A stretch of DNA of 64,000 nucleotides from Paenibacillus sp. SYP-B3998 (lineage in GTDB: Bacteria; Bacillota; Bacilli; Paenibacillales; NBRC-103111): the NCBI RefSeq assembly GCF_010820665.1, contig NZ_JAAIKC010000014.1, positions 62,001-126,000 on the forward strand, in the 5' to 3' direction. Below are positions 17,187 to 25,294 of this stretch, piece after piece (within the stretch, counting starts at the first letter, position 1; every line of letters starts with the position of its first letter). The position numbers were made by a program, and so were the translations under genes. Below the pieces are notes generated by a model. It saw only the letters and a program-made list of their open reading frames with translations, had not been told where the DNA came from and searched no databases.

Positions 17187-17594
17187 TTATTTGTTGTCTT
17201 GCTGCTTGACGATCTGCCACGTGACTCCGAATTTGTCCATGATTTCGCCGTAATAGGCTCCCCATGGTTGGAGGTCGAACGGAAACTTGATCGCCCCACC
17301 CTCACTGAGATTCGAGTATGCTTCTCGGGCTTCGGCTTCGTTGTCGTACGTCAGCGCAAGGCTGATGTCTCTGCTAACGTTTAGAGGTTCGAAGGAATCG
17401 GTCAGGAATAGCGTATTTGCTCCGGCAACTGTCAGAACCATGTGCATCACTTTATCCTTGACCGCTTCTGGTGTGTCCGGCATCTGACCAAAAGTCATGA
17501 TGGATAGGGTGTCCCCTCCTAGCGCTCTCTTATAAAATTCAGCCTGTGTTCTTGCATCCTCCGACATGATATAGGGGTTTAGCTTCGCTCCCAT
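17187..17594 (-). CDS. VOC superfamily protein, PhnB-like
   Basis: A 135-residue protein of the vicinal-oxygen-chelate fold, PhnB/glyoxalase-like: LNPYIMSEDARTQAEFYKRALGG at the N-terminus and PFDLQPWGAYYGEIMDKFGVTW near the C-terminus, both typical of the PhnB group. The substrate is unknown. Start options are TTG 17603 or ATG 17594; AAAGG nine bases upstream favours ATG. It leads the operon with DUF1801 behind a candidate ECF-type promoter. Confidence 0.85.
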   Translation of the reverse strand: MGAKLNPYIMSEDARTQAEFYKRALGGDTLSIMTFGQMPDTPEAVKDKVMHMVLTVAGANTLFLTDSFEPLNVSRDISLALTYDNEAEAREAYSNLSEGGAIKFPFDLQPWGAYYGEIMDKFGVTWQIVKQQDNK

Positions 17595-17680
17595 GTTCAA
17601 CAACCTTTCACTTTAGTTTTTTTGTAGTAAACCGCGTGTTTTCAAGAAGATAACCGATAAAATCAGCCTCTTATGAAGAC

Positions 17681-17707
17681 GACGAATGGGAAATGACAAA
17701 ATCGACA
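17681..17707 (-). promoter_or_regulatory. Candidate ECF sigma promoter of the VOC-DUF1801 operon
   Basis: On the minus strand TGTCGA (17702-17707) and CGTC (17681-17684) are separated by 17 bases. The same elements with the same spacing lie before the yciI-sigma operon at 19548-19574, which supports control by the sigma factor encoded there. The TGTCGA element agrees with what I recall for the ECF42 group. Confidence 0.6.
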
Positions 17708-17776
17708 GTTTCGGCAAAATTATTTTAGCTTTTTTAGTAAATCGCATTTGTGTTTCTCTATTCACCCGTGATTACC

Positions 17777-19036
17777 TCATTCGCTTGAAACGCATTCAGC
17801 AGCGCGCTTCAATAGAAGTTCGCGCTCGCGTGCGTTGTGCGTCAGAGACGCAGCGCGTTCGAACTCTTCCTTCGCTTCATCCATGTGCCCCAATTTCACC
17901 AGAAGGTCGCCGCGAACGCTCGGCAGAAGGTGGTACTCCTTTAGCGACGGCTCGGAAGTTAGCTCATCAACGATTTGAAGACCGAAAGCCGGGCCGAATA
18001 CCATAGCGATAGCCACCGCGCGGTTCAGCTCGACGACCGGGGAAGGTGCAATCTGGGCCAATGCTTCGTAGAGCGCGGCGATACGCGTCCAGTCGGTCTC
18101 CGACGCGGTACGCGCTCGCGCATGGCACGCGGAGATCGCGGCCTGCAGCGCATATGGGCCCAGTGGTCGTCCGAGCTTCTGGGCAAACTCAAGTGCAGCC
18201 AAACCCCGGCGGATCAGCAGATGATCCCATAGCGCACGGTTTTGGTCCATAAGAAGTATGGGTTCGCCCATTGGGCTTACCCGGGTTTTAAAACGTGACG
18301 ATTGGATCTCCATCAGAGCAACCAAACCATGGACCTCCGGCTCCGTAGATGCAATCTCAGCAAGAATCCGCCCGAGTCTAAGCGCCTCCCGGCAGAGGAG
18401 CGGGCGGATCCAGTTACCGCCAGAAGTCGCCGTATACCCCTCATTGAACATGAGATAAATAACTTCGAGCACCGTTGACAAACGCTCCTTGAGCTCTTCC
18501 CCCACAGGAACCTCGAAGAGAACTCGAGCAGAGCTAAGCGTCCGCTTCGCCCGAACGATCCGCTGTGCGATGGTAGATTCCGCGACGAGGAAAGCGTGCG
18601 CGATTTCCTCGGTCGTGAGCCCACCGAGTAAACGCAGCGTCAGCGCTACTCGCGCTTCCCGGGATAAGACCGGATGGCAAGTCGTAAAGATCAATCGCAG
18701 GAGATCGTCGCCAATCTCCCCATCCATCGCATTTTCCAGGTCGTGTTCGGTGTACAAATCACTGCTGTGGCCAAGTTCTTTATATTTCTGGTCGCTCAGT
18801 TTGCTCCTGCGCATCAGATCGATCGCACGACGTTTTGCTGTAGTCATCAACCAAGCCCCGGGATTGTCCGGGATGCCGGTTTCTGGCCACCGTTCTAAGG
18901 CGATGACAAGCGCATCCTGTGCAATATCTTCTGCAAGACCGATGTCGCGAACCATCCGTGCCAGTCTAGCGATAAGATTAGCCGACTCGATTCGCCAGAT
19001 TGCATCGATTGTACGCTCAGTTGCGGAAAACGTCAC
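17777..19036 (-). CDS. Large ECF sigma factor (ECF42-like, DUF6596)
   Basis: A 419-residue sigma-70 family factor. Region 2 (LIARLARMVRDIGLAEDIAQDALVIALERW) and region 4 (LRLLGGLTTEEIAHAFLVAESTIAQRIVRAKRTL) occupy the first 175 residues; a 200-residue helical, TPR-like extension follows (FNEGYTATSG, AISACHARA). This length and the adjacent YciI/DGPF gene are the hallmarks of the ECF42 group, in which no anti-sigma factor is encoded. The GTG start overlaps the yciI stop by four bases (GTGA). It probably drives its own operon and the VOC operon. Confidence 0.9.
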   Translation of the reverse strand: MTFSATERTIDAIWRIESANLIARLARMVRDIGLAEDIAQDALVIALERWPETGIPDNPGAWLMTTAKRRAIDLMRRSKLSDQKYKELGHSSDLYTEHDLENAMDGEIGDDLLRLIFTTCHPVLSREARVALTLRLLGGLTTEEIAHAFLVAESTIAQRIVRAKRTLSSARVLFEVPVGEELKERLSTVLEVIYLMFNEGYTATSGGNWIRPLLCREALRLGRILAEIASTEPEVHGLVALMEIQSSRFKTRVSPMGEPILLMDQNRALWDHLLIRRGLAALEFAQKLGRPLGPYALQAAISACHARARTASETDWTRIAALYEALAQIAPSPVVELNRAVAIAMVFGPAFGLQIVDELTSEPSLKEYHLLPSVRGDLLVKLGHMDEAKEEFERAASLTHNARERELLLKRAAECVSSE

Positions 19037-19467
19037 GATTTCTTTAGCCTCTCCATCTGTTCACGAAGCGCAGCTTCCTTCGCTAGCGTTTCCTGATTCT
19101 GAGTCAAATCTTGCGCCTCGAACACCTGCCGAAGCTCGATTTCCCCTCCGCCATAACCGTGAGGATCCGGCATACGCATCGCCCATTCGATCGCTTCTTC
19201 CCTAGAGTTGACCTCTATGAGCGTATATCCGGCTATTAATTCTTTCGCCTCGGTGAAAGGGCCATCGGTTATTTTCGGCTTGCTTCCAGGCTCGGGATAG
19301 GAGATCCGAATTCCGTTCGAGCTTGGGTGTAGACCATCCGCAGCGAGCAGCACGCCAGCCCTAGCCAACTCTTCGTTGTACCGCAACATGGCTTCGACGA
19401 GCTCCTGACTAGGCATAACACCCGTCTCAGAATCCTTTGTAGCTTTGACAATCATCATGAATCGCAT
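19033..19467 (-). CDS. YciI/DGPF family protein
   Basis: A 144-residue YCII-related protein with the signature ITDGPFTEAKELIAGYTLIEV (split here as DGPFTEAKELIAGY) and the C-terminal HGYGGGEIELRQVFE. Such proteins are standard partners of ECF42 sigma factors; their biochemical role is unclear. ATG 19467 has AGGAGGAG eight bases upstream, so an earlier in-frame ATG at 19491 is rejected. It is the first gene of the operon with the sigma factor. Confidence 0.88.
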   Translation of the reverse strand: MRFMMIVKATKDSETGVMPSQELVEAMLRYNEELARAGVLLAADGLHPSSNGIRISYPEPGSKPKITDGPFTEAKELIAGYTLIEVNSREEAIEWAMRMPDPHGYGGGEIELRQVFEAQDLTQNQETLAKEAALREQMERLKKS

Positions 19468-19547
19468 ATGTGTTGCTCCTCCTGAAATCATTGTAGAGAC
19501 GCGTTTATCAGTTCTAATCAGACTGATAAATTCGCCTCAATATGGAC

Positions 19548-19574
19548 GACGAATAGATCTCGATTAAATCGACA
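19548..19574 (-). promoter_or_regulatory. Candidate ECF sigma promoter of the yciI-sigma operon
   Basis: TGTCGA (19569-19574), 17 bases, CGTC (19548-19551) on the minus strand, about 80 bases upstream of yciI. Both sites share the extended forms TGTCGAT and CGTCGTC, which suggests autoregulation. Confidence 0.6.
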
Positions 19575-19770
19575 TGGCGAGATATTTTTTTAGATTTGCC
19601 ATTATCCCTGGCTACGAGAAATTTCCCGAGCATATTCCCGTGTTCCTTGATATCTGCAATAGGAGCAATGCTTGATAATTTTTCCTATTCTTGTAGCCCA
19701 TTTAGTCATTCGTCATCTATAAATAAAACTCCTTTTTCTCCTTTACCCAAGCATTGAACCAATGGACTCT

Positions 19771-19836
19771 TTATCCGCGATTCTGTTCCCTTAAGCGATT
19801 CCCTATAATGTTTGACGTTTGATCTTTTATGGCCAT
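19771..19836 (-). CDS. Candidate small protein or gene remnant (21 residues)
   Basis: ATG preceded by AGGGGGTG at eight bases opens MAIKDQTSNIIGNRLREQNRG and a stop. In the same frame, beyond the TAA, further codons remain open to 19730, so it may be a longer gene broken by a stop. No family recognised. The rest of the gap 19575-19934 shows nothing else. Confidence 0.25.
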   Translation of the reverse strand: MAIKDQTSNIIGNRLREQNRG

Positions 19837-19934
19837 AAAAAACACACCCCCTAGAACTCATCAGATTAACCTCAGGGTTTCTCCGATGTTTATTCTAAGG
19901 GGCGCATTTCATAAGGGTTTCATCAATTACTTAA

Positions 19935-20261
19935 CTAACATTTGTGGTGGATAAGGCCACGAGAGATAATAACGAGTAGAATAAACAGAACGAGAATACT
20001 GCCTGCTGAACTGCAAGGTTTAACAGCCGCTGGAGCTGAGACAGCAGCAACGACAGCAGGTTTAGGAAATACGACCGAAGTGTGTTGGTACGATGCATGC
20101 AGGTGAATGTCATTGTGTACGGGTTTGTGCATGATTGGAGCTGGTGGCTGAGCGATTGGCATCGGCATTGGCATTGGAGCTGGCATAGGAGCCGGCATTG
20201 GCATTGGCATTGGTTGCACGGGATACATTGGGGCTACATAACCTGGTTTTACGTGTTCCAT
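19935..20261 (-). CDS. Met-Pro-rich protein with YjcZ-like membrane tail
   Basis: A 108-residue protein. The N-terminal third is a low-complexity run of Met-Pro-Met-Pro/Ala-Pro dipeptides (residues about 12-45); a His/Val-rich middle follows, and the end is one hydrophobic helix (GSILVLFILLVIIS) with a short basic tail. That terminal helix resembles the tiny YjcZ-family sporulation proteins of Bacillus. GGAGGTG precedes the ATG. A role at the spore surface or membrane is inferred; the repeat array itself may vary between strains. Confidence 0.6.
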   Translation of the reverse strand: MEHVKPGYVAPMYPVQPMPMPMPAPMPAPMPMPMPIAQPPAPIMHKPVHNDIHLHASYQHTSVVFPKPAVVAAVSAPAAVKPCSSAGSILVLFILLVIISRGLIHHKC

Positions 20262-20426
20262 GGATAAGCACCTCCTTTATGTCTTGTGCTAATGTTGTTG
20301 TTACCGTCAAGGTTAGGTTAATTGCTTACAACGTTAGTCTATGGGAGAGCACCCATATAGAACACGGTAAATACCCAGATGACTTAAAAATGGTTAGCTG
20401 TCATGATCGAACGAGCTTATTCATGC

Positions 20427-20458
20427 AAAAAGGACCGCCCCACTTGCTCGGGCAGTCC
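20427..20458 (-). terminator. Terminator of the MBL-fold hydrolase gene
   Basis: On the minus strand GGACTGCCC / GGGGCGGTCC stem followed by TTTTT, a few bases beyond the stop codon at 20465. Confidence 0.85.
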
Positions 20459-20464
20459 CTTCCT

Positions 20465-21094
20465 TTACACATAAGGATTATTATCTCGTTCAAAGCCTAT
20501 CGTCGTCTTGCCGCCATGTCCCGGATAAACAACCACGTCATCATCCAAAACGAACAGCTTATCTTGAATGGAATCGAGTAGCGCATTCGAATCGCCGCCT
20601 GGTAGATCGGTCCGACCTACCGACAGTCTAAACAATACGTCTCCCCCGAAAAGGTGCTTCTCATAAAGGAAACTCACACTCCCAGGTGAATGACCTGGGG
20701 TATGGAACACCTTAAGCTTGATACCGAGGAATTCAAGCACTTGTCCCTCGTCCAGCGCAAATTCCGCCGGCTCTACTTCAATTCCAGCGCCTAGCTCAGG
20801 CCAGCGCGCGGAGCCGTTCTTCTTCGGATTGCTCAACCAATCCGCCTCCAGATCGTGGATATACACCGGACAGCCCTTCAGTTTGCGGATTTCATCCACA
20901 CCACCGATATGATCGAAGTGAGCATGCGTCAGCAATATGGCCAGAATGTCCAAGTCTGCGATCCTTTTGATGAGCGGCTTGGGATTCATGCCTGGATCTA
21001 TGATAATAGCCTGCTTTGTATCAGGGTTCGATAGCAAATAGGCGTTCGTGCCTAATGGACCTAAAGCAAAGGATTCGATCTTAATCATATGCAT
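20465..21094 (-). CDS. MBL-fold hydrolase (YqgX/glyoxalase II-like)
   Basis: A 209-residue metallo-beta-lactamase-fold hydrolase. The metal ligands are all present: THAHFDHIGG, HTPGHSPGSV, GGDVLF and the terminal YPGHGGKTTIGFE. The N-terminal FALGPLGTNAYLL motif is typical of the YqgX/YcbL group related to glyoxalase II, which hydrolyses thioesters in the cytoplasm. Start may be ATG 21094 or ATG 21088; the upstream GAGAG is weak. A terminator follows. It is 30 bases downstream of the thioredoxin-like gene. Confidence 0.9.
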   Translation of the reverse strand: MHMIKIESFALGPLGTNAYLLSNPDTKQAIIIDPGMNPKPLIKRIADLDILAILLTHAHFDHIGGVDEIRKLKGCPVYIHDLEADWLSNPKKNGSARWPELGAGIEVEPAEFALDEGQVLEFLGIKLKVFHTPGHSPGSVSFLYEKHLFGGDVLFRLSVGRTDLPGGDSNALLDSIQDKLFVLDDDVVVYPGHGGKTTIGFERDNNPYV

Positions 21095-21124
21095 TCGCTC
21101 TCAATCTTTTTTGAAGTAATGGAA

Positions 21125-21691
21125 TTAGAACGTAGATATCAACTCTCGCAATTCTTTGGCGATAACGGCATGATAGCCATTGCCTTCCCCGTATTGACGA
21201 ACCATTTCCGCTCTAGCTACTTGAATTTTATCATTATAATCCGCAGCTTCACGATCAGGATTTTCTTTCTTGAACTGATTCATAACGGCCTGTACCTTCT
21301 CAGGACGAGGACCCCAGTGACCTAATACGAAACCGCCCGTATCGGTGAAAATAACGATTGGAATCGCTCTTCCGCCACCAGTTAGAAACTGGTCAATAAC
21401 GTCATAGTTTTGCTCGATAATAAGCACTTCCACAGGAATTCCGCTGTTCTCAAGCGCTTTGAATACAACTGGTACATTACGAACCACATCTCCGCACCAT
21501 TCTGCTGCAACTATGAGGCAGCGCAGATCGTCGCGATTGTTCAACGATTCGAAGAACTCTTTATCCTCTTCGTTATCCCACTCGAACCCATTGTAATAGG
21601 CCAGAAATTGCTCTTGGTTTTTGGTCATACTCTCAATGAACTGTTGTGGCTTTAAGCCTGTACGCAGCTTGTTTGAAAGATTTGTACTCAT
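21125..21691 (-). CDS. Thioredoxin-like protein (Thioredoxin_9 type)
   Basis: A 188-residue cytoplasmic protein with a thioredoxin-like fold: CLIVAAEWCGDVVRNVPV carries a single cysteine in a WCGD motif instead of CxxC, followed by a conserved GGGRAIPIVIFTD with the cis-proline. This matches the Thioredoxin_9 group. Without a second cysteine a disulfide reductase role is doubtful. ATG 21691 has AGGAGGTT at good spacing; upstream in-frame codons are not used. Confidence 0.85.
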   Translation of the reverse strand: MSTNLSNKLRTGLKPQQFIESMTKNQEQFLAYYNGFEWDNEEDKEFFESLNNRDDLRCLIVAAEWCGDVVRNVPVVFKALENSGIPVEVLIIEQNYDVIDQFLTGGGRAIPIVIFTDTGGFVLGHWGPRPEKVQAVMNQFKKENPDREAADYNDKIQVARAEMVRQYGEGNGYHAVIAKELRELISTF

Positions 21692-21773
21692 TAATCTCAA
21701 CCTCCTATGAATCATGAATAGTTCTTCTATGTATTGTAGCAAATGCAGGCAAAAGCTCCAAATCGACGCTTAC

Positions 21774-22379
21774 TTATTTATTCAATTTTGCTTTTCTTTT
21801 TAAATAGAATTGGTAGGCTACGTAAAGAATTGTCAGCACAACCGCAGCAATAATCAATGGCTTGATATAAGGCCCCGCCTTTTCGTCAATCGTTTCCCAG
21901 TTATCCTTGAGCAGCATCCCGAGATACACATATAAAAATGAATAAGGAATCAAAGCCAGCGCCGTATAAAGTGTAAATTTACCTAACGGCATCTTCGCCA
22001 TACCGCCTGGAAGCGATATTGCGTGACGAACAATAGGAATGAATCGGGCTGTGAATATCATGCCAGTTCCATAGCGGTTAAACCAAGCTTCCGCCACATC
22101 AATATGATGCTTGCTGATCAGCAAGTATTTGCCGTACTTCTCTAAGAAGGGTCTGCCTCCATATCGGCCAATCCAATAAAGCACGATTTGTGCTAGGGTA
22201 CCGCCTACTACAGCGCAAATAACGGCACCATAAAAATTGATATCTCCTTTCGATACCAAATAGCCCGCATAGGCAAGAAGCAGTTCATTCGGAATAACCT
22301 CCAGCATCAGTCCAAGGAAAATCCCCCAGTACCCAAGTCCTTCCAAGTATAACAAAACATTGTGAATCAACTCACCCAT
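21774..22379 (-). CDS. DedA family membrane protein
   Basis: A 201-residue integral membrane protein of the DedA (VTT domain) family, thought to act in lipid carrier or phospholipid transport. Visible are the family motif GGTLAQIVLYWIGRYGGRPFLEKYGKYLL and the re-entrant-loop RFIPIVRHAISLPGGMAKMPLGKF. The C-terminus is Lys-rich. GAGAGGG lies seven bases before the ATG. Confidence 0.92.
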   Translation of the reverse strand: MGELIHNVLLYLEGLGYWGIFLGLMLEVIPNELLLAYAGYLVSKGDINFYGAVICAVVGGTLAQIVLYWIGRYGGRPFLEKYGKYLLISKHHIDVAEAWFNRYGTGMIFTARFIPIVRHAISLPGGMAKMPLGKFTLYTALALIPYSFLYVYLGMLLKDNWETIDEKAGPYIKPLIIAAVVLTILYVAYQFYLKRKAKLNK

Positions 22380-22448
22380 CCATGAACCCTCTCTCCACTA
22401 AAATATCCATATCTTGTCTACGTTTATTCTACCATAGACAGGCTAATG

Positions 22449-23360
22449 TCAACCAGTTTCACGACTTAGCTCCTCGTCAAAAAAAGAGATAAGAAGCTCT
22501 TTGCAAGCTTGAACGGGAGCGCTTAGTTCTTTGCCTTTGACATAAATCAAACCGTGTTCAAGTGGGATCGGCTTCTCAGCTGTTAATCTCGCTAGCCTGC
22601 CTTCTCTTATTTCCGCATCCACAGTTGTAAGAGGCAATAGGGCTATTCCCATCCCGCAAATGACCGTTTGTTTGATTATCTCGGAGCTATCGAATTCAAG
22701 CGATTGAACATTGGAAATCCCTTTCTCAGACAGGAGTTGTCCAGCCATTGTTTGGTAAATGCAGCGACCGCCGAAACCAATGATCGGGGTTTGTTCACAA
22801 GCATGCCAGCCTTTTGATTCAATGTTATGAACAAGCTCAGGGGTACCTATCCAAACGAGTTCATCTTGTAGGAGCGCTACAAATTCAATATTTTTCATTT
22901 GCGGGTTGCGAGGAACAATGCCCAGATCCACGCGATGGCCGGCTACTTCTTGCGTAATGTCACGTTGAAAACCTGTTTCGAGATGAAGTTGAATTTGTGG
23001 ATATTGTTGAAATAAAGTCGGCAGCAGCTTAGGCAGCTGCGAGACGCAAAAGGACTCCAAGGCTCTTAAACGCACAGGACCCTTGGGCTCATCGAGTCCA
23101 GTTAATTTAGCTTGAAGCGATTCGCCTAACCGTAAAAATCGGTACGCATAAGGCGCTACTTCTTTTCCCGCTTCTGTAAGTTCAACGCCACGAGGCAAGC
23201 GGCGGAACAGGGATTTTCCAAGCAATTGCTCTAGCTGGTGTATGTGCATCGTAACCGTTGACTGCACGTAACCTAGCCGGAGTGCCGCCTTACTTATGCT
23301 TTTCTCTTCCATGACTGTCACAAACGTTTTCATACTTCGCCCATCCATATGTTCAATCAC
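22449..23360 (-). CDS. LysR family transcriptional regulator
   Basis: A 303-residue regulator: N-terminal winged helix (SISKAALRLGYVQSTVTMHIHQLE) and a C-terminal substrate-binding domain. A GTG start at 23360, five bases after GGTGGAG, fits better than ATG 23375, which has no ribosome binding site. It is divergent from the HPP-family gene with about 110 bases between them, so it probably controls that gene. Confidence 0.9.
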   Translation of the reverse strand: MIEHMDGRSMKTFVTVMEEKSISKAALRLGYVQSTVTMHIHQLEQLLGKSLFRRLPRGVELTEAGKEVAPYAYRFLRLGESLQAKLTGLDEPKGPVRLRALESFCVSQLPKLLPTLFQQYPQIQLHLETGFQRDITQEVAGHRVDLGIVPRNPQMKNIEFVALLQDELVWIGTPELVHNIESKGWHACEQTPIIGFGGRCIYQTMAGQLLSEKGISNVQSLEFDSSEIIKQTVICGMGIALLPLTTVDAEIREGRLARLTAEKPIPLEHGLIYVKGKELSAPVQACKELLISFFDEELSRETG

Positions 23361-23473
23361 AGCGGCTCCACCCATCGATTATACAAATATTTGATATCGT
23401 AATCATTCGCTTTTCAAATAGATATGCCCATGATATCATCAGAAACAGCTTAAGAAAAGAGGAGTTTTGTGAG

Positions 23474-23944
23474 ATGAAACCTACCCTACAATCAGTCTTC
23501 AAAATACTCATACCCGGCGTCGGCGGTTTCCTTGCCATCCTGATCTGCAGCCTGTTCGGCGATGCGGCGAAAATTTCACTGCTGATGGCGCCTTTCGGCG
23601 CTTCCTGCGTCATCGCTTTTGCGCTCCCGCAGAGCCCGCTTGCGCAACCGCGCAGTCTGGTCGGCGGTCACGTGCTTAGCACGCTCATCGGGTTAAGCGC
23701 ATTAACCGCGTTCGGTACGCATGCTTGGAGCATGGCGCTCGCTGTCGGCGCGGCGATTACGCTTATGCAGCTAACGCGCACGCTGCATCCTCCTGCGGGC
23801 GCAGACCCTCTGCTCGTCATGCTCACAGGCGCGAAGTGGAGCTTTCTTTTTACCCCGGTGCTGCTTGGCGCTCTAGTGCTTGTGCTCGTTGCTCTTTGCT
23901 ATCACCGAGTGACGAAAGTAGCTTATCCCAATAAATGGTGGTAA
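23474..23944 (+). CDS. HPP family membrane protein
   Basis: A 156-residue membrane protein with four hydrophobic segments and the family signature RTLHPPAGADPLL. HPP proteins of cyanobacteria have been linked to nitrite transport; function in Firmicutes is unproven. GAGGAG precedes the ATG. The gene is clearly richer in G+C than its neighbours, a possible sign of transfer. Divergent from the LysR gene and followed by the cupredoxin gene 75 bases on. Confidence 0.85.
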   Translation: MKPTLQSVFKILIPGVGGFLAILICSLFGDAAKISLLMAPFGASCVIAFALPQSPLAQPRSLVGGHVLSTLIGLSALTAFGTHAWSMALAVGAAITLMQLTRTLHPPAGADPLLVMLTGAKWSFLFTPVLLGALVLVLVALCYHRVTKVAYPNKWW

Positions 23945-24019
23945 GCGGCTCACTTATTCATGTGCTGACAAGCCTCTGCATATGATGTACAAGAACCTTG
24001 TACAGGAGGCGGAGCCGTC

Positions 24020-24466
24020 ATGTCCCGAATTATTATGATAAAAAGAAAACATCTTGTTGTTGCAGCCGCAGCGCTGCTGTTAGCCCTCTCCGGTTTGCTG
24101 TATGGGAACCGGGACCACATCATTCCCGCGTTAGCGCAGACGCCAGCTGAAAGGACGATCCACATGGTCGTCGGCGAATACAAATCCACAACCATTGAGG
24201 GAAAAACCATTGAAGCCTATCGGTGGGATCCTGGAACCGTTGTCGTCCGCAAGGGAGAGAGGATCAAACTCAGCATCTTCGGCGTGAACGGCGACAGTCA
24301 TCCTTTTCTCATTGAAGGATTGAACATAAGCGGAGAAGTTAAGAAAGGGAAAGAGACGGTCGTCAGCTTTATAGCCGATCAGGAAGGTACATATCGCCTT
24401 ATCTGCATGACGCATGCCGACAGTGCGCATGGTGGCCCCATGATTGGCTATATTGTCGTGGACTAA
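24020..24466 (+). CDS. Exported cupredoxin-domain protein
   Basis: A 148-residue protein with an N-terminal signal or anchor helix (residues about 10-28) and a plastocyanin-like domain. Type 1 copper ligands appear in order: His in DSHPF, then Cys, His and Met in CMTHADSAHGGPM. It probably binds copper on the outer face of the membrane as an electron carrier or copper store. AGGAGG precedes the ATG. A terminator follows. Confidence 0.85.
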   Translation: MSRIIMIKRKHLVVAAAALLLALSGLLYGNRDHIIPALAQTPAERTIHMVVGEYKSTTIEGKTIEAYRWDPGTVVVRKGERIKLSIFGVNGDSHPFLIEGLNISGEVKKGKETVVSFIADQEGTYRLICMTHADSAHGGPMIGYIVVD

Positions 24467-24517
24467 CCCCCTAATCCGAATCAACATCCCTTGTTTTCCT
24501 TATAGACCAAGAGCGAG

Positions 24518-24561
24518 CCCTTATCCGCTTTGGAACTAGAAGTGGAAATAAGGGTATTTTT
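24518..24561 (+). terminator. Terminator after the cupredoxin gene
   Basis: Outer stem CCCTTAT / ATAAGGG and inner stem CCGCTT / AAGTGG, then TATTTTT. Confidence 0.75.
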
Positions 24562-24613
24562 CGTTTACACTGTTCCCAAGTTGTACGATTTCAATGGAGA
24601 AGGTGTCTGAAGC

Positions 24614-25294
24614 TTGAAAACTAATATTCTCGTTGTTGATGATGACGTTCATATTCGCGAACTGCTACGGTTCTTATTCTCAAAGGAAGGCTACACCGTA
24701 TTTGAAGCCGATAATGGCGAACAAGCTTCTCTAATTATGGAAGCCGAGCAAGTCCATCTGGCCGTAGTCGACGTCATGATGCCTGTGAAGGACGGACTGG
24801 CGTTATGCTCCGAAATTCGGGAGCACTTTGATATCCCTGTCATTCTGCTCACAGCAAAGGGGGAACTCGAAGATAAGGAGAAAGGCTTTATCTCCGGTAC
24901 CGATGACTACATGGTCAAGCCTTTCGAGCCTAAGGAGCTGTTATTTCGGGCTAGAGCCTTGCTTCGCCGCTATCAGCTCGTCTCCTCTGAGGTTATTAAA
25001 TTAAACCAAACCATTATTAATCGTAAAAGCTATGAAGTGCATATTGGCGAAGAGACGCTGCTCCTGCCGCTCAAAGAATTTCAATTGCTTGCTCAATTGG
25101 CCAGCAACCCAGGAAGAATTTTTACACGAGAACAGCTCATCCAAATGCTGTGGGGCTCTGACTATGAAGGCGACAGCCGAACGATTGATGTGCATATCAA
25201 ACGTCTGCGAGAGCGGTTTCACGAGAGATCGCATGATTTCGTCATTACGACCGTACGCGGTCTTGGTTATAAGCTTGAGGTGAGCGAAGGGTGA
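24614..25294 (+). CDS. OmpR/PhoB family response regulator
   Basis: A 226-residue two-component regulator. Receiver domain: acidic DDD near residue 8, phospho-acceptor Asp53 (VVDVMMP), Lys in the switch YMVKPFEP. C-terminal winged helix ends GDSRTIDVHIKRLRERF and TVRGLGYKLE. The start is TTG at 24614 behind GGAGAAGGTG. Its stop overlaps the start of the kinase gene by four bases, so the two are made together. Confidence 0.94.
   Translation: MKTNILVVDDDVHIRELLRFLFSKEGYTVFEADNGEQASLIMEAEQVHLAVVDVMMPVKDGLALCSEIREHFDIPVILLTAKGELEDKEKGFISGTDDYMVKPFEPKELLFRARALLRRYQLVSSEVIKLNQTIINRKSYEVHIGEETLLLPLKEFQLLAQLASNPGRIFTREQLIQMLWGSDYEGDSRTIDVHIKRLRERFHERSHDFVITTVRGLGYKLEVSEG

Noticed and set aside
18489-19205. 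238-codon plus-strand frame opposite the ECF sigma gene
   Set aside because: Shadow of a GC-rich gene; the Ser/Arg-rich translation has no family features and the minus strand has clear sigma-factor motifs.
20150-20215. Repeats in the Met-Pro gene as a CRISPR or satellite array
   Set aside because: They are in-frame dipeptide codons of one gene, with no spacers.
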